Assembly: GCA_947632605.1 (NCBI GenBank)
Contig: CANRPX010000002.1
Span: 1-64,000, forward strand
Reading direction: 5' to 3'
Origin: an uncultured Clostridia bacterium
Lineage (GTDB): Bacteria; Bacillota; Clostridia; TANB77; CAG-508
DNA: 64,000 nucleotides
Positions within the stretch are counted from its first letter, which is position 1. Every line of letters begins with the position of its first letter. Of this stretch, positions 49,410-58,978 are shown in pieces. The translations under genes and the position numbers were made by a program. The notes beneath the pieces are model-generated. The model made no database searches. It had not been told where the DNA came from and worked only from the letters and a program-made list of their open reading frames with translations.

Positions 49410-52336
49410 TATTTAATTTTTGGTAATAATTTATAAACAATTTTAAAGCAATCAAATTTTTCTAATTCATTTTCATATAAACAGTCTAAGTAAATATTTA
49501 ATTCTCTTAAGTCTTTGCAAGCTCTAATAATTGCTGGATTTAAGTCTGAATTAAACATTAATTCTAAAGCTAAATCAATTGCTGCATATACAGATGTTTT
49601 TTCTTTTAATCTCATAAATCTATATGCTTCTTTAAATCTAGAAACAACAGGCATTTTGAAATTAGAAAGTGGTAATGTATATTCATTATCTATTACATCT
49701 TTTGCTGTTTTATATTCAGGATTATTATTTAATTTTTGCATAATTTCTTCTAATGTATAAGGTAAATAAACTTTTTGTGTTTCTTCTGAAATTAGAAGAG
49801 TTCTATTATCACATATTGAATTTTCATCAATATTATCTGGATTTTGAGATGCTGTCATATCAGCAATTACAGTATTTAACATTGAAAGTTGAATTTTGTT
49901 TTTAACTGAAGAAAGTTTGAAAGCTTCTTTAATATTTAATTCAAGTTTATCAGGTTTTTTAGTAAATTTAACATTATTAATTGCATTTTCAAAATCTACA
50001 TTTTCAAAGTTTGTATAAACTGTGAAACAATCTTTTTTATTATGTATTTCAATATATTTTTCTCCAACTTTTACAAAGAAATTATTTTTAGGAGTAGATA
50101 TATGAATATTTTCTGAAATAACAGATATGCCATCAAAATCAGCAACTATTTCATAAGTTTCATTTAATATAGAAATTGAGAAAATATCATCTTTGTTAAT
50201 TAATATATTAATTGCTTTTCCTTCATTTTCTAATAATGATGGTTCATTTTTAACATCTGAATTTTCTAATTCTGCTATTGCTTTTGATAAAGTTTCTGCA
50301 ATACTAATTAAATCAGAAGCAGGATCATCAGGATTTGTTGGCTTTTCAATATCTTTTTCTAAATCTTCAGAAAGATCAAGTCCTTTTAAATCATCTTCAT
50401 ATATTTTTTCTAATAAAATATCATCTAAATTAGTATTTTCAATAGCAGACATTTTTTCATCATCTAAATCTGCATCATCATTTTCTTTAGCAGGTTGATC
50501 ATCTGCTTCATCATCATTGTTATATTCACTAGATACTTTTTTAATACCAAAATATTTTTCAACAGAAAATGTATTATCATCATATTCTTCATCATTAGCA
50601 GAATCATCTGAATTTATTTTTTGAAGTTCTCCATCTAGAAAATCAACATTTCCTAACAATTCATTTGCAATTTCATCATCGATAGAAGAAACATCTTCAG
50701 TATTTTGTTCTGGTGTAATAATATTAGAATAATCTATATTATAACCTGTATCATTTACATCATTAGTAATATCTGTTTTTACTTGTGGTGTAGCTAAAGT
50801 ACCAACTGAATCAGCTTTAATTTCTACTTTAGGTTCTTCATTAGGAATATTGTTTTTAATGTCTAAAGATTTTTCTTGTGGTGCAACAATATTGTTAACA
50901 GGTGATCCTAATACAGATTTTATTTCTTTTGCTTCTGCTCTTGAAGATAAAATAGAAGAATCACCAAAAGAGAATTTTTTAAATACAGGTGAATTTCCAT
51001 AACTACCAGCAGCTTCTTTTTCAACTTCTTGTTCAACTTCTAAAATTTTATCAATTAGCTCAAAAGCAATATTAGAAATTTTGCCATTATTTAAATTTGA
51101 ATTTTCAAAAGCACCATCATCTGGAATAGAAGTGTTAATTATTCCAATATTATCTTTTTTAGAAGTTTCTTTTGTTTCTTCTGCAGGTTGTTCATCAACT
51201 TCATCATTTTCTTCAACATGTTCTACAACATTTTCTTCTTCACTAGAATCTTCTTCAATAACATCATCTTTTAATGCATAAATATCAAAATTGTCATAAC
51301 TTACAAAATCGAAATCTTCATCTTCACCTTTTTCAGTGTTATTAGATTCTTCTTTAGTAACAAGTTCTTCACCATTATCAATGTCATCAAAATCATCTTC
51401 AATTATTTCTTCATTACTATTTTCTTCAAATTCATCATCACTGTTAATTTCTAATTCATTTATAGAATCATCTTCAAGTTCTTCAACATCATCTTGAACT
51501 TGATTGATTTCTTCAACATCTTCTACAACATCTACAACATTTTTTTCAATGTCATTTTTATAATATTCTAAGTTTTCATCAGCTTCAACTTCTGGAAGAA
51601 TATATTCTTCTTCTTGAACATCTTCTTTATCATCTTCTTCTAAATAAGTTATATCTACATTATATTTATCAAATACAGAAGGTGAGTAGAAGAAAGGAGA
51701 ATTTTGATTAACAGAAGTATCTACTGTGTGAGGCACAGAAGTAGATAAAATAAGATTGTTTATTATTTCAGTATTAGAATTTTCTTCAACGTTTTCTTTA
51801 ACATCTACGACATTTTCTTCAACATCTTCTTTAACATCTACAACATTTTCTTCAACGTTTTCTTTAACATCTACGACATTTTCTTCAACATCTTCTTTAA
51901 CATCTACAACATTTTCTTCAACGTCTTCTTTAACATCTACAATATTTTCTTCAATAATATTATTTTCTTTAACAACATCTTCAAAAGAAACAGCTTTATC
52001 AAAATTTTCAGTAGTAGTAGTTTCTTCAACAACTACTGAATTAGCAGCTTTAGCATTTCCTAAATTAAGATGTAAAGTTCTTTTAACCTTTGGAGGAACA
52101 GGAGAAGTAGAAATATCATTTAAGTCTTTTTCTACTGAATTGGTTTTTAAGCCAATATTTTTAATATTTCTTTTAGGTTTTATATTTTTAACAACAGATT
52201 CTACGGTTTCTTTTATAGAATTTTTTACTTTTGATGTTTTATTTTTTGAACCTGGTTTTCTTCCTCTTTTTTTCAAAGTAGGACTTTTTTCAGATATAAC
52301 CTCTTTATCAGTTGTTCCTTCTAATTTTACTGCCAT
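49409..52336 (-). CDS. Large acidic protein with AT-hook-like N-terminus and 11-residue repeats
   Basis: The ATG at 52336 follows GGAGG by 6 bases; a TTG 21 bases upstream has no site. The product has 975 residues. A basic N-terminus carries KKRGRKPGSKNK, an AT-hook-like GRP-type motif. Five tandem 11-residue units (ENVVDVKEDVE/ENVVDVKENVE) follow near residues 130-185, then about 500 residues of very acidic, probably disordered sequence. The last 270 residues look folded (beta-rich, then helical EIMQKLNNNPEYKTAKDVID). There is no signal peptide or membrane helix. I do not recognise the family; a nucleoid-associated or scaffold role is a guess. Confidence 0.65.
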   Translation of the reverse strand: MAVKLEGTTDKEVISEKSPTLKKRGRKPGSKNKTSKVKNSIKETVESVVKNIKPKRNIKNIGLKTNSVEKDLNDISTSPVPPKVKRTLHLNLGNAKAANSVVVEETTTTENFDKAVSFEDVVKENNIIEENIVDVKEDVEENVVDVKEDVEENVVDVKENVEENVVDVKEDVEENVVDVKENVEENSNTEIINNLILSTSVPHTVDTSVNQNSPFFYSPSVFDKYNVDITYLEEDDKEDVQEEEYILPEVEADENLEYYKNDIEKNVVDVVEDVEEINQVQDDVEELEDDSINELEINSDDEFEENSNEEIIEDDFDDIDNGEELVTKEESNNTEKGEDEDFDFVSYDNFDIYALKDDVIEEDSSEEENVVEHVEENDEVDEQPAEETKETSKKDNIGIINTSIPDDGAFENSNLNNGKISNIAFELIDKILEVEQEVEKEAAGSYGNSPVFKKFSFGDSSILSSRAEAKEIKSVLGSPVNNIVAPQEKSLDIKNNIPNEEPKVEIKADSVGTLATPQVKTDITNDVNDTGYNIDYSNIITPEQNTEDVSSIDDEIANELLGNVDFLDGELQKINSDDSANDEEYDDNTFSVEKYFGIKKVSSEYNNDDEADDQPAKENDDADLDDEKMSAIENTNLDDILLEKIYEDDLKGLDLSEDLEKDIEKPTNPDDPASDLISIAETLSKAIAELENSDVKNEPSLLENEGKAINILINKDDIFSISILNETYEIVADFDGISVISENIHISTPKNNFFVKVGEKYIEIHNKKDCFTVYTNFENVDFENAINNVKFTKKPDKLELNIKEAFKLSSVKNKIQLSMLNTVIADMTASQNPDNIDENSICDNRTLLISEETQKVYLPYTLEEIMQKLNNNPEYKTAKDVIDNEYTLPLSNFKMPVVSRFKEAYRFMRLKEKTSVYAAIDLALELMFNSDLNPAIIRACKDLRELNIYLDCLYENELEKFDCFKIVYKLLPKIK
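51781..51945 (-). repeat. Five tandem 33-bp repeats coding for 11-residue units
   Basis: Units start at 51781, 51814, 51847, 51880 and 51913. Units 1 and 3 are identical, and units 2 and 4 are identical, so the array grew as a 66-bp pair; unit 5 is a variant, and a partial unit follows. In-frame repeats allow length change without breaking the gene. Confidence 0.9.
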
Positions 52337-52390
52337 TTCATACCTCCATATCGACAAAATAATTCAAAATATCTTACGTTTATACAAAGA

Positions 52391-52419
52391 ATTATAATAT
52401 AAAGGGAAAAAAAAGTAAA
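52391..52419 (-). promoter_or_regulatory. Promoter of the acidic repeat protein
   Basis: Minus strand: TTTACT (52414-52419), 17 bases, TATAAT (52391-52396), 55 bases before the ATG. Confidence 0.6.
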
Positions 52420-52488
52420 TGGATTTTTTTACAAAAACGGGCAAAAAATATTTCTTTTTTGTAACAAAAATATTACTTTTAATAACAA

Positions 52489-52498
52489 AATATTACAT
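52489..52498. promoter_or_regulatory. Candidate operator shared by two promoters of the SipW/TasA-like cluster
   Basis: AATATTACAT lies 30 bases upstream of the -35 at 52529. Its reverse complement, ATGTAATATT (62374-62383), lies 29 bases upstream of the -35 at 62413. In such AT-rich DNA a 10-base match can be chance, so this is only a candidate. Confidence 0.25.
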
Positions 52499-52528
52499 AA
52501 AATATAAGAAAATGAAATATAAATTTCA

Positions 52529-52557
52529 TTGAATATAAGCACAAATAATGGTACAAT
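52529..52557 (+). promoter_or_regulatory. Promoter of the SipW/TasA-like gene run
   Basis: TTGAAT (52529-52534), 17 bases, TACAAT (52552-52557). The ATG at 52548 lies inside it and therefore cannot be a start codon. Confidence 0.65.
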
Positions 52558-52613
52558 TTACAATATGGAAAACTATGTTTTGTACGAAAATAAAGTGTAA
52601 AGGAAATGAAAAA

Positions 52614-53504
52614 ATGAAAAAAATATTTAATTTTTTAAAAAATCTATTAATACTTGTATATGTGATTATAGTAGTCTTTGTAACGATTTGCTTATTATCA
52701 TATAATGATTATAAAATTACCGTTTTAGGTGATGTATCAATAGTACCAGTTACCGATGATGATTTGGAACCAAATTATAAATTAGGTGATTTATTAATAG
52801 TAAAAAAGAATAAATTAGAAGAAGTAAGATCAGGAGATGAAATATTTTTCTACAGAACACAATCTGGAGAAACTTCTATTTATTTTGGAAAAGTAACAAA
52901 TTCAGAAAGAGTAACAGATACTGAGTATACATACACTGTTGAAGGAGGTTACAGATTATCAAGCTCTAAATTTATTGGAAAAACTAGTACAACAACTTTA
53001 ATTCCAAAAGTTGGAAGAGCATTAAGCGTAATTGAGTCTAAATGGGGATTTTTGTTCATAGTAGTATTACCAACATTAATAATGTTTCTTTATACATTAT
53101 ATTCAGTTATGATAGAGGCTAGAGAAGGTGAAAAAGAAGAAATAACCTTAAGAAAAGATGATTCTTCAAAAGATGTTGAAACAGAAAAACCTTTAGCTGA
53201 AACAGAAGTAGAAAAACCTTCACAAGAATTAAAAAGTGAAGCAGAAGAACATGCAAATGAAGAAGAAACTAAAGAAATTGTGCAAGAAGAGAAAGAAGAA
53301 GCTGCGCCAGAAGAAAAAGAACTAGAAGAAAATGCTCATGAAGAAAAGACAGAAGAAGAAAAAAGAAGAGAATTGGTTGAAGCAAAATTAAATTCTATGA
53401 CAGAAGAAGAAAAGAAAGCCTTAATTAGAGCAAAATTAAATTCTATGACAGAAGAAGAAAAAAGAGCTTTATTAGAACAAAAAAGAAAATCAAAACCAGA
53501 ATAA
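52614..53504 (+). CDS. SipW-like signal peptidase homologue lacking catalytic residues
   Basis: ATG 52614 follows AAAGGA; the product has 296 residues. An N-terminal helix (about 8-30) is followed by a peptidase S26-like core: VSIVPVTDDDLEPNYKLGDLLIVKK corresponds to the SGSMEPxxxxGDLVIV box of ER-type signal peptidases, but the nucleophile position is Asp, not Ser. The later THRI and TKGDANN boxes are replaced by GKVTNSERV and VEGGYRLSSS. A second membrane helix (about 150-172) and a long charged cytoplasmic tail follow, the tail ending in two copies of AKLNSMTEEEK. It is probably a non-catalytic partner or scaffold of the peptidases downstream. Confidence 0.65.
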   Translation: MKKIFNFLKNLLILVYVIIVVFVTICLLSYNDYKITVLGDVSIVPVTDDDLEPNYKLGDLLIVKKNKLEEVRSGDEIFFYRTQSGETSIYFGKVTNSERVTDTEYTYTVEGGYRLSSSKFIGKTSTTTLIPKVGRALSVIESKWGFLFIVVLPTLIMFLYTLYSVMIEAREGEKEEITLRKDDSSKDVETEKPLAETEVEKPSQELKSEAEEHANEEETKEIVQEEKEEAAPEEKELEENAHEEKTEEEKRRELVEAKLNSMTEEEKKALIRAKLNSMTEEEKRALLEQKRKSKPE

Positions 53505-53517
53505 TTAGGTGATTTAA

Positions 53518-54129
53518 GTGAGTAAAAAGAAAAAAGTTTTAGTTTTAATATTAATATTTTTTATATTATTTTTAATACTAAGATATGCATATTCAAAATA
53601 TATAAATCAAATAGATATTTCTAAAGATGTTAATGTTGCAAAATGGAATATTAAAATAAATGATCAAGATATTACAGAAGATGTGCATGACTTTATAATA
53701 AGTGATTTTACATGGGATGAAGAAGTACATGTAAAAAAACCAAAAGTAGCACCAGGTATGAAAGGATATTTTACATTAAAATTAGACCCAACAGGTACTG
53801 ATGTATCTGTAAAATATACAATAAAAATAGATGAAACAAAATTAAGAGAAATATCAAATATCGATTTGAAAATAACAGGAATTGAAGAAAATGGAGTTAA
53901 GCAAGAATTAAATTTTGATGAAGAGGGAAATATTATTATTGAAAAAATAAAAAAATTAGAACAAATAAAATCTGAAACAGATGCGATAGATACAATAAAA
54001 ATTGAGGTATCTTGGGAAAATTTAGATACAGATGAAGGAAACAAAAATGATTCAGAAGTATCAAAATTATCTGGAACAAAAATACAAATGCCAATTAATG
54101 TAAATGTAATTCAATATACTTCAGATTAA
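53518..54129 (+). CDS. TasA-like exported protein, single N-terminal helix
   Basis: Begins at GTG 53518 behind TTAGGTGA; no ATG fits better. The 203-residue product has a basic start (MSKKKKV) and one hydrophobic helix ending AYSKYINQID. A beta-rich domain follows with VAKWNIKINDQDIT and APGMKGYFTLKLDPTGTDVSVKYTI. This layout, with a PGxxGxFTLxLxxxGT stretch soon after the helix, is that of TasA/camelysin-type SipW substrates. It is clearly a paralogue of the minus-strand protein at 61583, which has AYSKYLSN and SNWHILLNDEDIT at the same places. Confidence 0.65.
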   Translation: MSKKKKVLVLILIFFILFLILRYAYSKYINQIDISKDVNVAKWNIKINDQDITEDVHDFIISDFTWDEEVHVKKPKVAPGMKGYFTLKLDPTGTDVSVKYTIKIDETKLREISNIDLKITGIEENGVKQELNFDEEGNIIIEKIKKLEQIKSETDAIDTIKIEVSWENLDTDEGNKNDSEVSKLSGTKIQMPINVNVIQYTSD

Positions 54130-54140
54130 AAGGATTAAAA

Positions 54141-54650
54141 ATGAAACAATTAAATAAAAAAATAGATTTTATTTCAGTTTTACTTATAATTATTTTAATA
54201 ATTGTTTGCTACTTATATGCACAACTTAAAATTTTTAAGAAACCTTATATAAATTGTTTAGGATTTACAGTTTTTCAAGTTGTGACAGGAAGTATGACTG
54301 AAACAATACAAATAAATGACATTATAATTGTTAAACTTACAAATGATGTTCATGAAAATGACATTATAACTTATAAAAGTGATGACAACTTTGTAACACA
54401 TAGAGTTATTAAAGAAGATGAAAATCAAATAATAACAAAAGGAGATGCTAATAATACTGAAGATGAACCAATAACAAAAGATGATGTTGTAGGAAAAGTA
54501 ATATTTATTGTGCCAATTGCTATGATAATCAGTATTTTAAGTATGCCAGAAGTAATTATAGCAATAATAATTACAATTATTGCAATATATTTCTTATTCA
54601 TTAAAAAAGAGGATGTAAAATTAAGATTCAAAAGAGGAAAAAATGATTAG
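54141..54650 (+). CDS. SipW-type (ER-type) signal peptidase I
   Basis: A 169-residue protein with an N-terminal helix (about 9-28), catalytic box VTGSMTETI with Ser51, FVTHRVI with His87, TKGDANNTED with the acidic residue near 102-108, and a C-terminal helix (about 126-152). The Ser-His-Asp arrangement, rather than Ser-Lys, marks the ER/SipW type, which in Bacillus processes TasA. It sits between two TasA-like genes, its probable substrates. Confidence 0.85.
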   Translation: MKQLNKKIDFISVLLIIILIIVCYLYAQLKIFKKPYINCLGFTVFQVVTGSMTETIQINDIIIVKLTNDVHENDIITYKSDDNFVTHRVIKEDENQIITKGDANNTEDEPITKDDVVGKVIFIVPIAMIISILSMPEVIIAIIITIIAIYFLFIKKEDVKLRFKRGKND

Positions 54651-55308
54651 AGGAAAATACTTACGAGAAAAGAAGGCAATGAGAACTAAAATATTTATAT
54701 CAATAGTTATCATATTAGTCCTTTATAAGATAATATTTAATTCATATTCTTTATATGAATCTGAGGCTAATTCTACGGCCGATATTGATGTTGCGTTTTA
54801 TTTGCTAAAAGATGAGTATGAGACAAAAACTATTCCAATTGAAGATATGCTTCCAGGAGATACACAATATTTAAAATTTACTATTTCAAATTTTTATGTA
54901 GATGAAAGTGGAAATGATGTAATGTCAGAAACAGATATGAAGTGTGATATAAAAATTAGAACAACAACAAATTTGCCACTTCAATATGAATTATACATAG
55001 ATCAAGATATTAGTTCAGAAAGTCTTCAAGATAAATTAGATATTGAAGAAAGAGTAACAGATAATGTACATTGGGATGATTATAATACAATGTTTAAACA
55101 TTTAGTATTAGCAAACGAATCTGAAGAATTGAAATCACAAGGAATAACAGAAAGTTTGGAAATACCTTATGAAAATGAGTATAGTCGTACATATATAATG
55201 AAAATAACATTTCCAGAGCAATATTCTGAAAATGATAAATATCAAAATATAATGGAATGCATTGAAATTTCAGTTGTTTCACACCAAATTATTACAGGTG
55301 ATGATTAA
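54643..55308 (+). CDS. TasA-like exported protein
   Basis: The ATG at 54643 overlaps the stop of the peptidase gene by 8 bases; a second ATG at 54679 is also possible. The 221-residue product has one helix near residues 15-33 and then SEANSTADIDVAFYLLKDE and IEDMLPGDTQYLKFTISNF. That is the PGDTxxxxFxIxN pattern of the TasA/camelysin family, where the N-terminus after cleavage can take part in fibre assembly by strand exchange. The C-terminal domain contains YMKIT-type strands and ends ISVVSHQIITGDD. Confidence 0.68.
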   Translation: MIRGKYLREKKAMRTKIFISIVIILVLYKIIFNSYSLYESEANSTADIDVAFYLLKDEYETKTIPIEDMLPGDTQYLKFTISNFYVDESGNDVMSETDMKCDIKIRTTTNLPLQYELYIDQDISSESLQDKLDIEERVTDNVHWDDYNTMFKHLVLANESEELKSQGITESLEIPYENEYSRTYIMKITFPEQYSENDKYQNIMECIEISVVSHQIITGDD

Positions 55309-55336
55309 TATCTTAAAAAGAAAGGTCGGTTAATAG

Positions 55337-56404
55337 TTGAAAAAGGCAAAGACAAGAATTAGAAGAAAAAATGGTGGTATAAAAAAATTATTATTCTTTT
55401 TTATACTATTATTCATAGTACTTCAAGTGTTTTTTAGAATTATATTACCGGCTTCTATTACTTTTTCAAGATATGTTTATAGAGCAATTAGAAATTATTA
55501 CTTTAATTCTAAAGCATTTTATTTCAACAGTGATAGATTATCAGAAGATACAGCTGTTTATGAAGCAGACAACTGGTCTGGAGCAGAACCTTATGCTGTT
55601 ACAATAAATATGAACAGCAGAAAGAATATTGAAGAAGTTTCAAAAGTAAATATAAATTATACAATAAAATATACATGCCAAGTATTTAAAGCAAATGGTG
55701 AAGAATATACAGAAGATGTATTAGATTTTTCAATAGCTGATACAACTGAAGAACAATATAATGAAGAAGAAGGAATCAAAAAAACAATTTTTGCTGAAAA
55801 TAATATTAGTTCTTTCTATTTTGAATTTAGTATAAAAAATAATAAAAAATTGGAAAATGATGATTATGTTTTCGTAACAGTAACAGCTCAAGCAACTTCA
55901 CCATATAAGAAAACTTTAAAAGGAACTTTTAAAGTTACAATAGGAAATCCTGGTATGAGTTATCAAATTGAAGATGAAGCATATAACCCATATTTAAATG
56001 TAATAGTAACAAACACATTAAATTATTATACAGTAGATCAAGCATTTGACAGTTATGAAGTTGGTAATATGATTAATGTTTCAGATTATATAAAATTATC
56101 AGATGAAAATAAAGCAAAATGTCATTCAATGTTTATTTTATTAGAATTTGATCCAGAAGAAGTAGTTTTAGATACGACATCATTAGCTTACTTAGAAAAT
56201 AGAGATACAGATAATGTAGATTATAAACAAATTGATTCTTCTGGAAATCAATATAATTATGTTAATAGTATAAAGTTTGCAATAGAAGCAGAAGAGAGCA
56301 GAGTTATAAAATTTTATAAAAAAATAGCAGCAAATGATTATACATATCCAAAATCAGATTCTACGGAATTGCCTAAAGTTAAAGTAAGTGTTGTGGAGAA
56401 TTAA
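55337..56404 (+). CDS. Large exported protein of the SipW/TasA-like cluster
   Basis: Begins at TTG 55337 after AAAGGTCGG. The 355-residue product has a basic N-terminus (KKAKTRIRRKNGG), one membrane helix (about 17-42), and a long beta-rich exported region. This includes VNINYTIKYTCQVFKANGEEY and VTVTAQATSPYKKTLKGTFKV, which look like immunoglobulin-like strands. I do not recognise a named family. Position between TasA-like and ATPase genes suggests a structural component. Confidence 0.6.
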   Translation: MKKAKTRIRRKNGGIKKLLFFFILLFIVLQVFFRIILPASITFSRYVYRAIRNYYFNSKAFYFNSDRLSEDTAVYEADNWSGAEPYAVTINMNSRKNIEEVSKVNINYTIKYTCQVFKANGEEYTEDVLDFSIADTTEEQYNEEEGIKKTIFAENNISSFYFEFSIKNNKKLENDDYVFVTVTAQATSPYKKTLKGTFKVTIGNPGMSYQIEDEAYNPYLNVIVTNTLNYYTVDQAFDSYEVGNMINVSDYIKLSDENKAKCHSMFILLEFDPEEVVLDTTSLAYLENRDTDNVDYKQIDSSGNQYNYVNSIKFAIEAEESRVIKFYKKIAANDYTYPKSDSTELPKVKVSVVEN

Positions 56405-56406
56405 AG

Positions 56407-57407
56407 ATGAATAATATTGTTTCTAATTATATAAATATTGTAAAAAAAAGATTAAAAAAATATAGTAGTTTAATCTTGAAAAGTAAATATGATAAAGATA
56501 TTACAGAAGAATTTATTCGGGGCTTATGTTGATGCAAGATATTATAATTACGAATTAGATAATACTATAAAAACTTTTTATAAAAAAATAGATAATGCAT
56601 TAAAAATAAAAAGTGAAGAACTTATTAAAAGAGAACCACGAAAAAAAGAAGTAATAGATAATACTCTTTTGTTTTTTCAATATTACTATTATTTTGATAA
56701 TGTAAGAAAACGGCAATATTGAAAAAATAATAGATACTATTGATAAAAAAAGAATTGAAAAGCTTAATTTAAATACATCATCAATTGAAAATTTTAAAGA
56801 AGAATTTAAAAAACTTGTAGAAGAAGATATGAATTATACAGATGAATTATTAAATTCTTATGATTCTGATGATTTTGAATTAAACATAAGTAAAATAGAT
56901 AAAAATGAAAAAAATTATTATAGAGTAAAATTAAAATATTTCTTTGATTTTCCAGATATTTTTAGCAAAGAAGTTATAGAAGAAGTTTTTAATACTGAAA
57001 TTGTTGCAGAAGATAAGTTATTTGTAGAATATCCAATGATAACAAATAAAGTTTTATCTGAAATCTTAGATGGAAATTTTTCAAAGAAGTATATATGTGA
57101 TTTTTCAGTTGATTTATTAAAAAAGAAAACAAAGCTAGATCAGTTAATAGAAACATTAGAAAATCAAGCAGCACAAGATAAAATTTATTTCAATATTACT
57201 TATGATGAGTTCACAAAAAATAAAACAGATATTTTTAAACTTATAAGTAGAGGATTTAAATTTGCATTAGAAACAAATGATAATATGCCTCAATTATCTA
57301 ATGAAGAATTGGCAATATTAGAAGTACTAAGTTGTATTGTAGTAAATGGTAAAGACATTAATAAAGAAAAATACAAAAATATGAAAATTTTAGAAAACAA
57401 AGGATGA
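56407..57407 (+). pseudogene. Unknown gene broken by two single-base homopolymer insertions
   Basis: Three consecutive frames together encode one protein of about 333 residues. Frame 1 runs from ATG 56407 (behind GGAG) to EEFIR; it shifts at GGGG (56519-56522) into the frame with AYVDARYYNYELDN; that shifts at AAAA (56707-56710) into NGNIEKIIDTID and runs to 57407. Removing one G and one A restores a continuous frame. The product is helical and soluble, with a strand-rich middle (NYYRVKLKYFFDFPDIF), and I do not recognise it. It directly precedes the McrB-like ATPase (5 bases), so it is probably a third partner. Sequencing error, a true mutation or frameshifting are all possible. Confidence 0.65.
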
Positions 57408-57411
57408 GAAA

Positions 57412-58962
57412 ATGGATACTTATGTAAGATTTTTATATGAATTTTTAGATACTTTCTTTTTAGGAGTAAAAACAATAGTATTTGGTATCTTGAATGGAAT
57501 TAAACAATTATTTGATATACCAGCTTATATGCATTTGATTAGACAATATAGAAATGATTTTTCTATTCAAGAATGGGTTTTAGTTGCAATAGCTGTTGGT
57601 GCAGTTGCTATTATCTTAATATTATTGGTTTTATTATTGTACTTAATACTTAGAAAGTATATTAGATTTAGGAAGACTGTTGTAGAACAAGAAAGTATGT
57701 TAAAAGAAGTAGCAGAACTTAATAAAAGAGTCGAAATGATGACAAAAGAAAGAGAAGAAATAATGGCAATGAAAGTTTCACAACTTGGACTTCCGCCAGC
57801 TGAAAATTATGGCGAAGATTATTCTTCTGACTTTAGTAATGATGAAGAAAACAAAGACTCTGATGAGCCAGAATCTGGTGATGGAATAAGATTTGCAAGA
57901 CTTGATTTAGTAGATAAGAAATTTGCTAAATATAAGATTCAAAATTATAATAATGATTTTACATTAGAAGAATTATGTGTTGCATTTAGAAATTTTGCTG
58001 CATCTAGACTTCATTTATATTATACTTTACCAATGATAAGAATTTTTATAGCAGGTCTTTCATCTACAAAATTAGTTATTCTTCAAGGTATTTCTGGTAC
58101 TGGTAAAACATCACTTGCTTATGCTTGGGGAAAATTTTTAAAACATGATTCTTGTGTTGTTTCTGTACAACCATCTTGGAGAGATAGAACAGAGCTTTTT
58201 GGATATTTTAATGAGTTTACAAAGAAATTTAATGAAACACAACTTTTAGAAGCATTATATACAGCATCATATACTGATGATGTATATACAGTAATACTAG
58301 ATGAGATGAACTTAGCTCGTGTGGAATATTATTTTGCAGAAATGTTATCTATTTTGGAAATGCCAAATAGAGAAGAGTGGAAAATAGAAATAGTTTCAAG
58401 CCCTTGGGAAAATGATCCAAAACATATTATAGGTGGAAGAATACAAATACCAGCTAATACTTGGTACATAGGAACAATCAATAATGATGATTCTACATTC
58501 ATGGTTACAGATAAGGTTTACGATAGAGCTATGCCAATAGACATTAATGATAAAGGACAAGCATTTGTTGCAGAAGATACACCACCAATGAATGTAAACT
58601 TTTCTTATCTTGATAAGTTATTTATGCAAGCAAGAGAAGAACATGAAGTTTCACAAGATAATTGGAATAAAATAAATGAAATGGATAATTATGTTATTAA
58701 GCACTTTAGAGTTGCTTTTGGTAACCGTATTGTAAGCCATTTAGGTAAATTTGTTTCAGCTTATGTTGCTTGTGGTGGAGATGAAGTAGAAGGAATTGAT
58801 TACTTTATTGCAAAGAAAATATTAAGAAAATTTGAACAATTAAATATTGCATATATTAAAGATGAAATAGATGGTTTTGTTGTATTTCTAGACAAAACTT
58901 TTGGAAAAGGTAAAATGAAAGAATGTATAGAATATGTTCTAAGATTAAAGAAATTAGGATAA
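57412..58962 (+). CDS. Membrane-anchored McrB-like AAA+ ATPase
   Basis: A 516-residue protein. Residues 1-45 are partly hydrophobic, a strong membrane helix spans about 55-80, and a coiled coil (about 85-120) and an acidic linker follow. The AAA+ domain has Walker A GISGTGKT (226-233), SVQPSWRDRTELFGYFNEF, Walker B VILDEMNLARVEYYFAEML (Asp297), and sensor 1 IGTINNDDSTF (from 353). DEMNLARVE with NxDDST is the McrB/MoxR-type signature of the AAA clade that includes the GTPase McrB. McrB proteins are normally soluble restriction subunits; a membrane anchor is unusual. The next gene encodes a DUF2357-like partner. Confidence 0.78.
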   Translation: MDTYVRFLYEFLDTFFLGVKTIVFGILNGIKQLFDIPAYMHLIRQYRNDFSIQEWVLVAIAVGAVAIILILLVLLLYLILRKYIRFRKTVVEQESMLKEVAELNKRVEMMTKEREEIMAMKVSQLGLPPAENYGEDYSSDFSNDEENKDSDEPESGDGIRFARLDLVDKKFAKYKIQNYNNDFTLEELCVAFRNFAASRLHLYYTLPMIRIFIAGLSSTKLVILQGISGTGKTSLAYAWGKFLKHDSCVVSVQPSWRDRTELFGYFNEFTKKFNETQLLEALYTASYTDDVYTVILDEMNLARVEYYFAEMLSILEMPNREEWKIEIVSSPWENDPKHIIGGRIQIPANTWYIGTINNDDSTFMVTDKVYDRAMPIDINDKGQAFVAEDTPPMNVNFSYLDKLFMQAREEHEVSQDNWNKINEMDNYVIKHFRVAFGNRIVSHLGKFVSAYVACGGDEVEGIDYFIAKKILRKFEQLNIAYIKDEIDGFVVFLDKTFGKGKMKECIEYVLRLKKLG

Positions 58963-58978
58963 TTTAAGGAGAAACATA

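Noticed and set aside
51781-51945. Regular 33-bp repeats as a CRISPR array
   Set aside because: The units are contiguous without unique spacers and lie in frame inside a gene.
51756-52397. A 213-codon plus-strand frame full of S/T/F repeats
   Set aside because: It is the antisense of the tandem repeat in the acidic protein gene; the repetition comes from that gene and there is no ribosome site.
52548-52613. Upstream start (ATG 52548) for the SipW-like protein
   Set aside because: That ATG overlaps the -10 region of the promoter, so it would not be in the transcript; ATG 52614 has a ribosome site.
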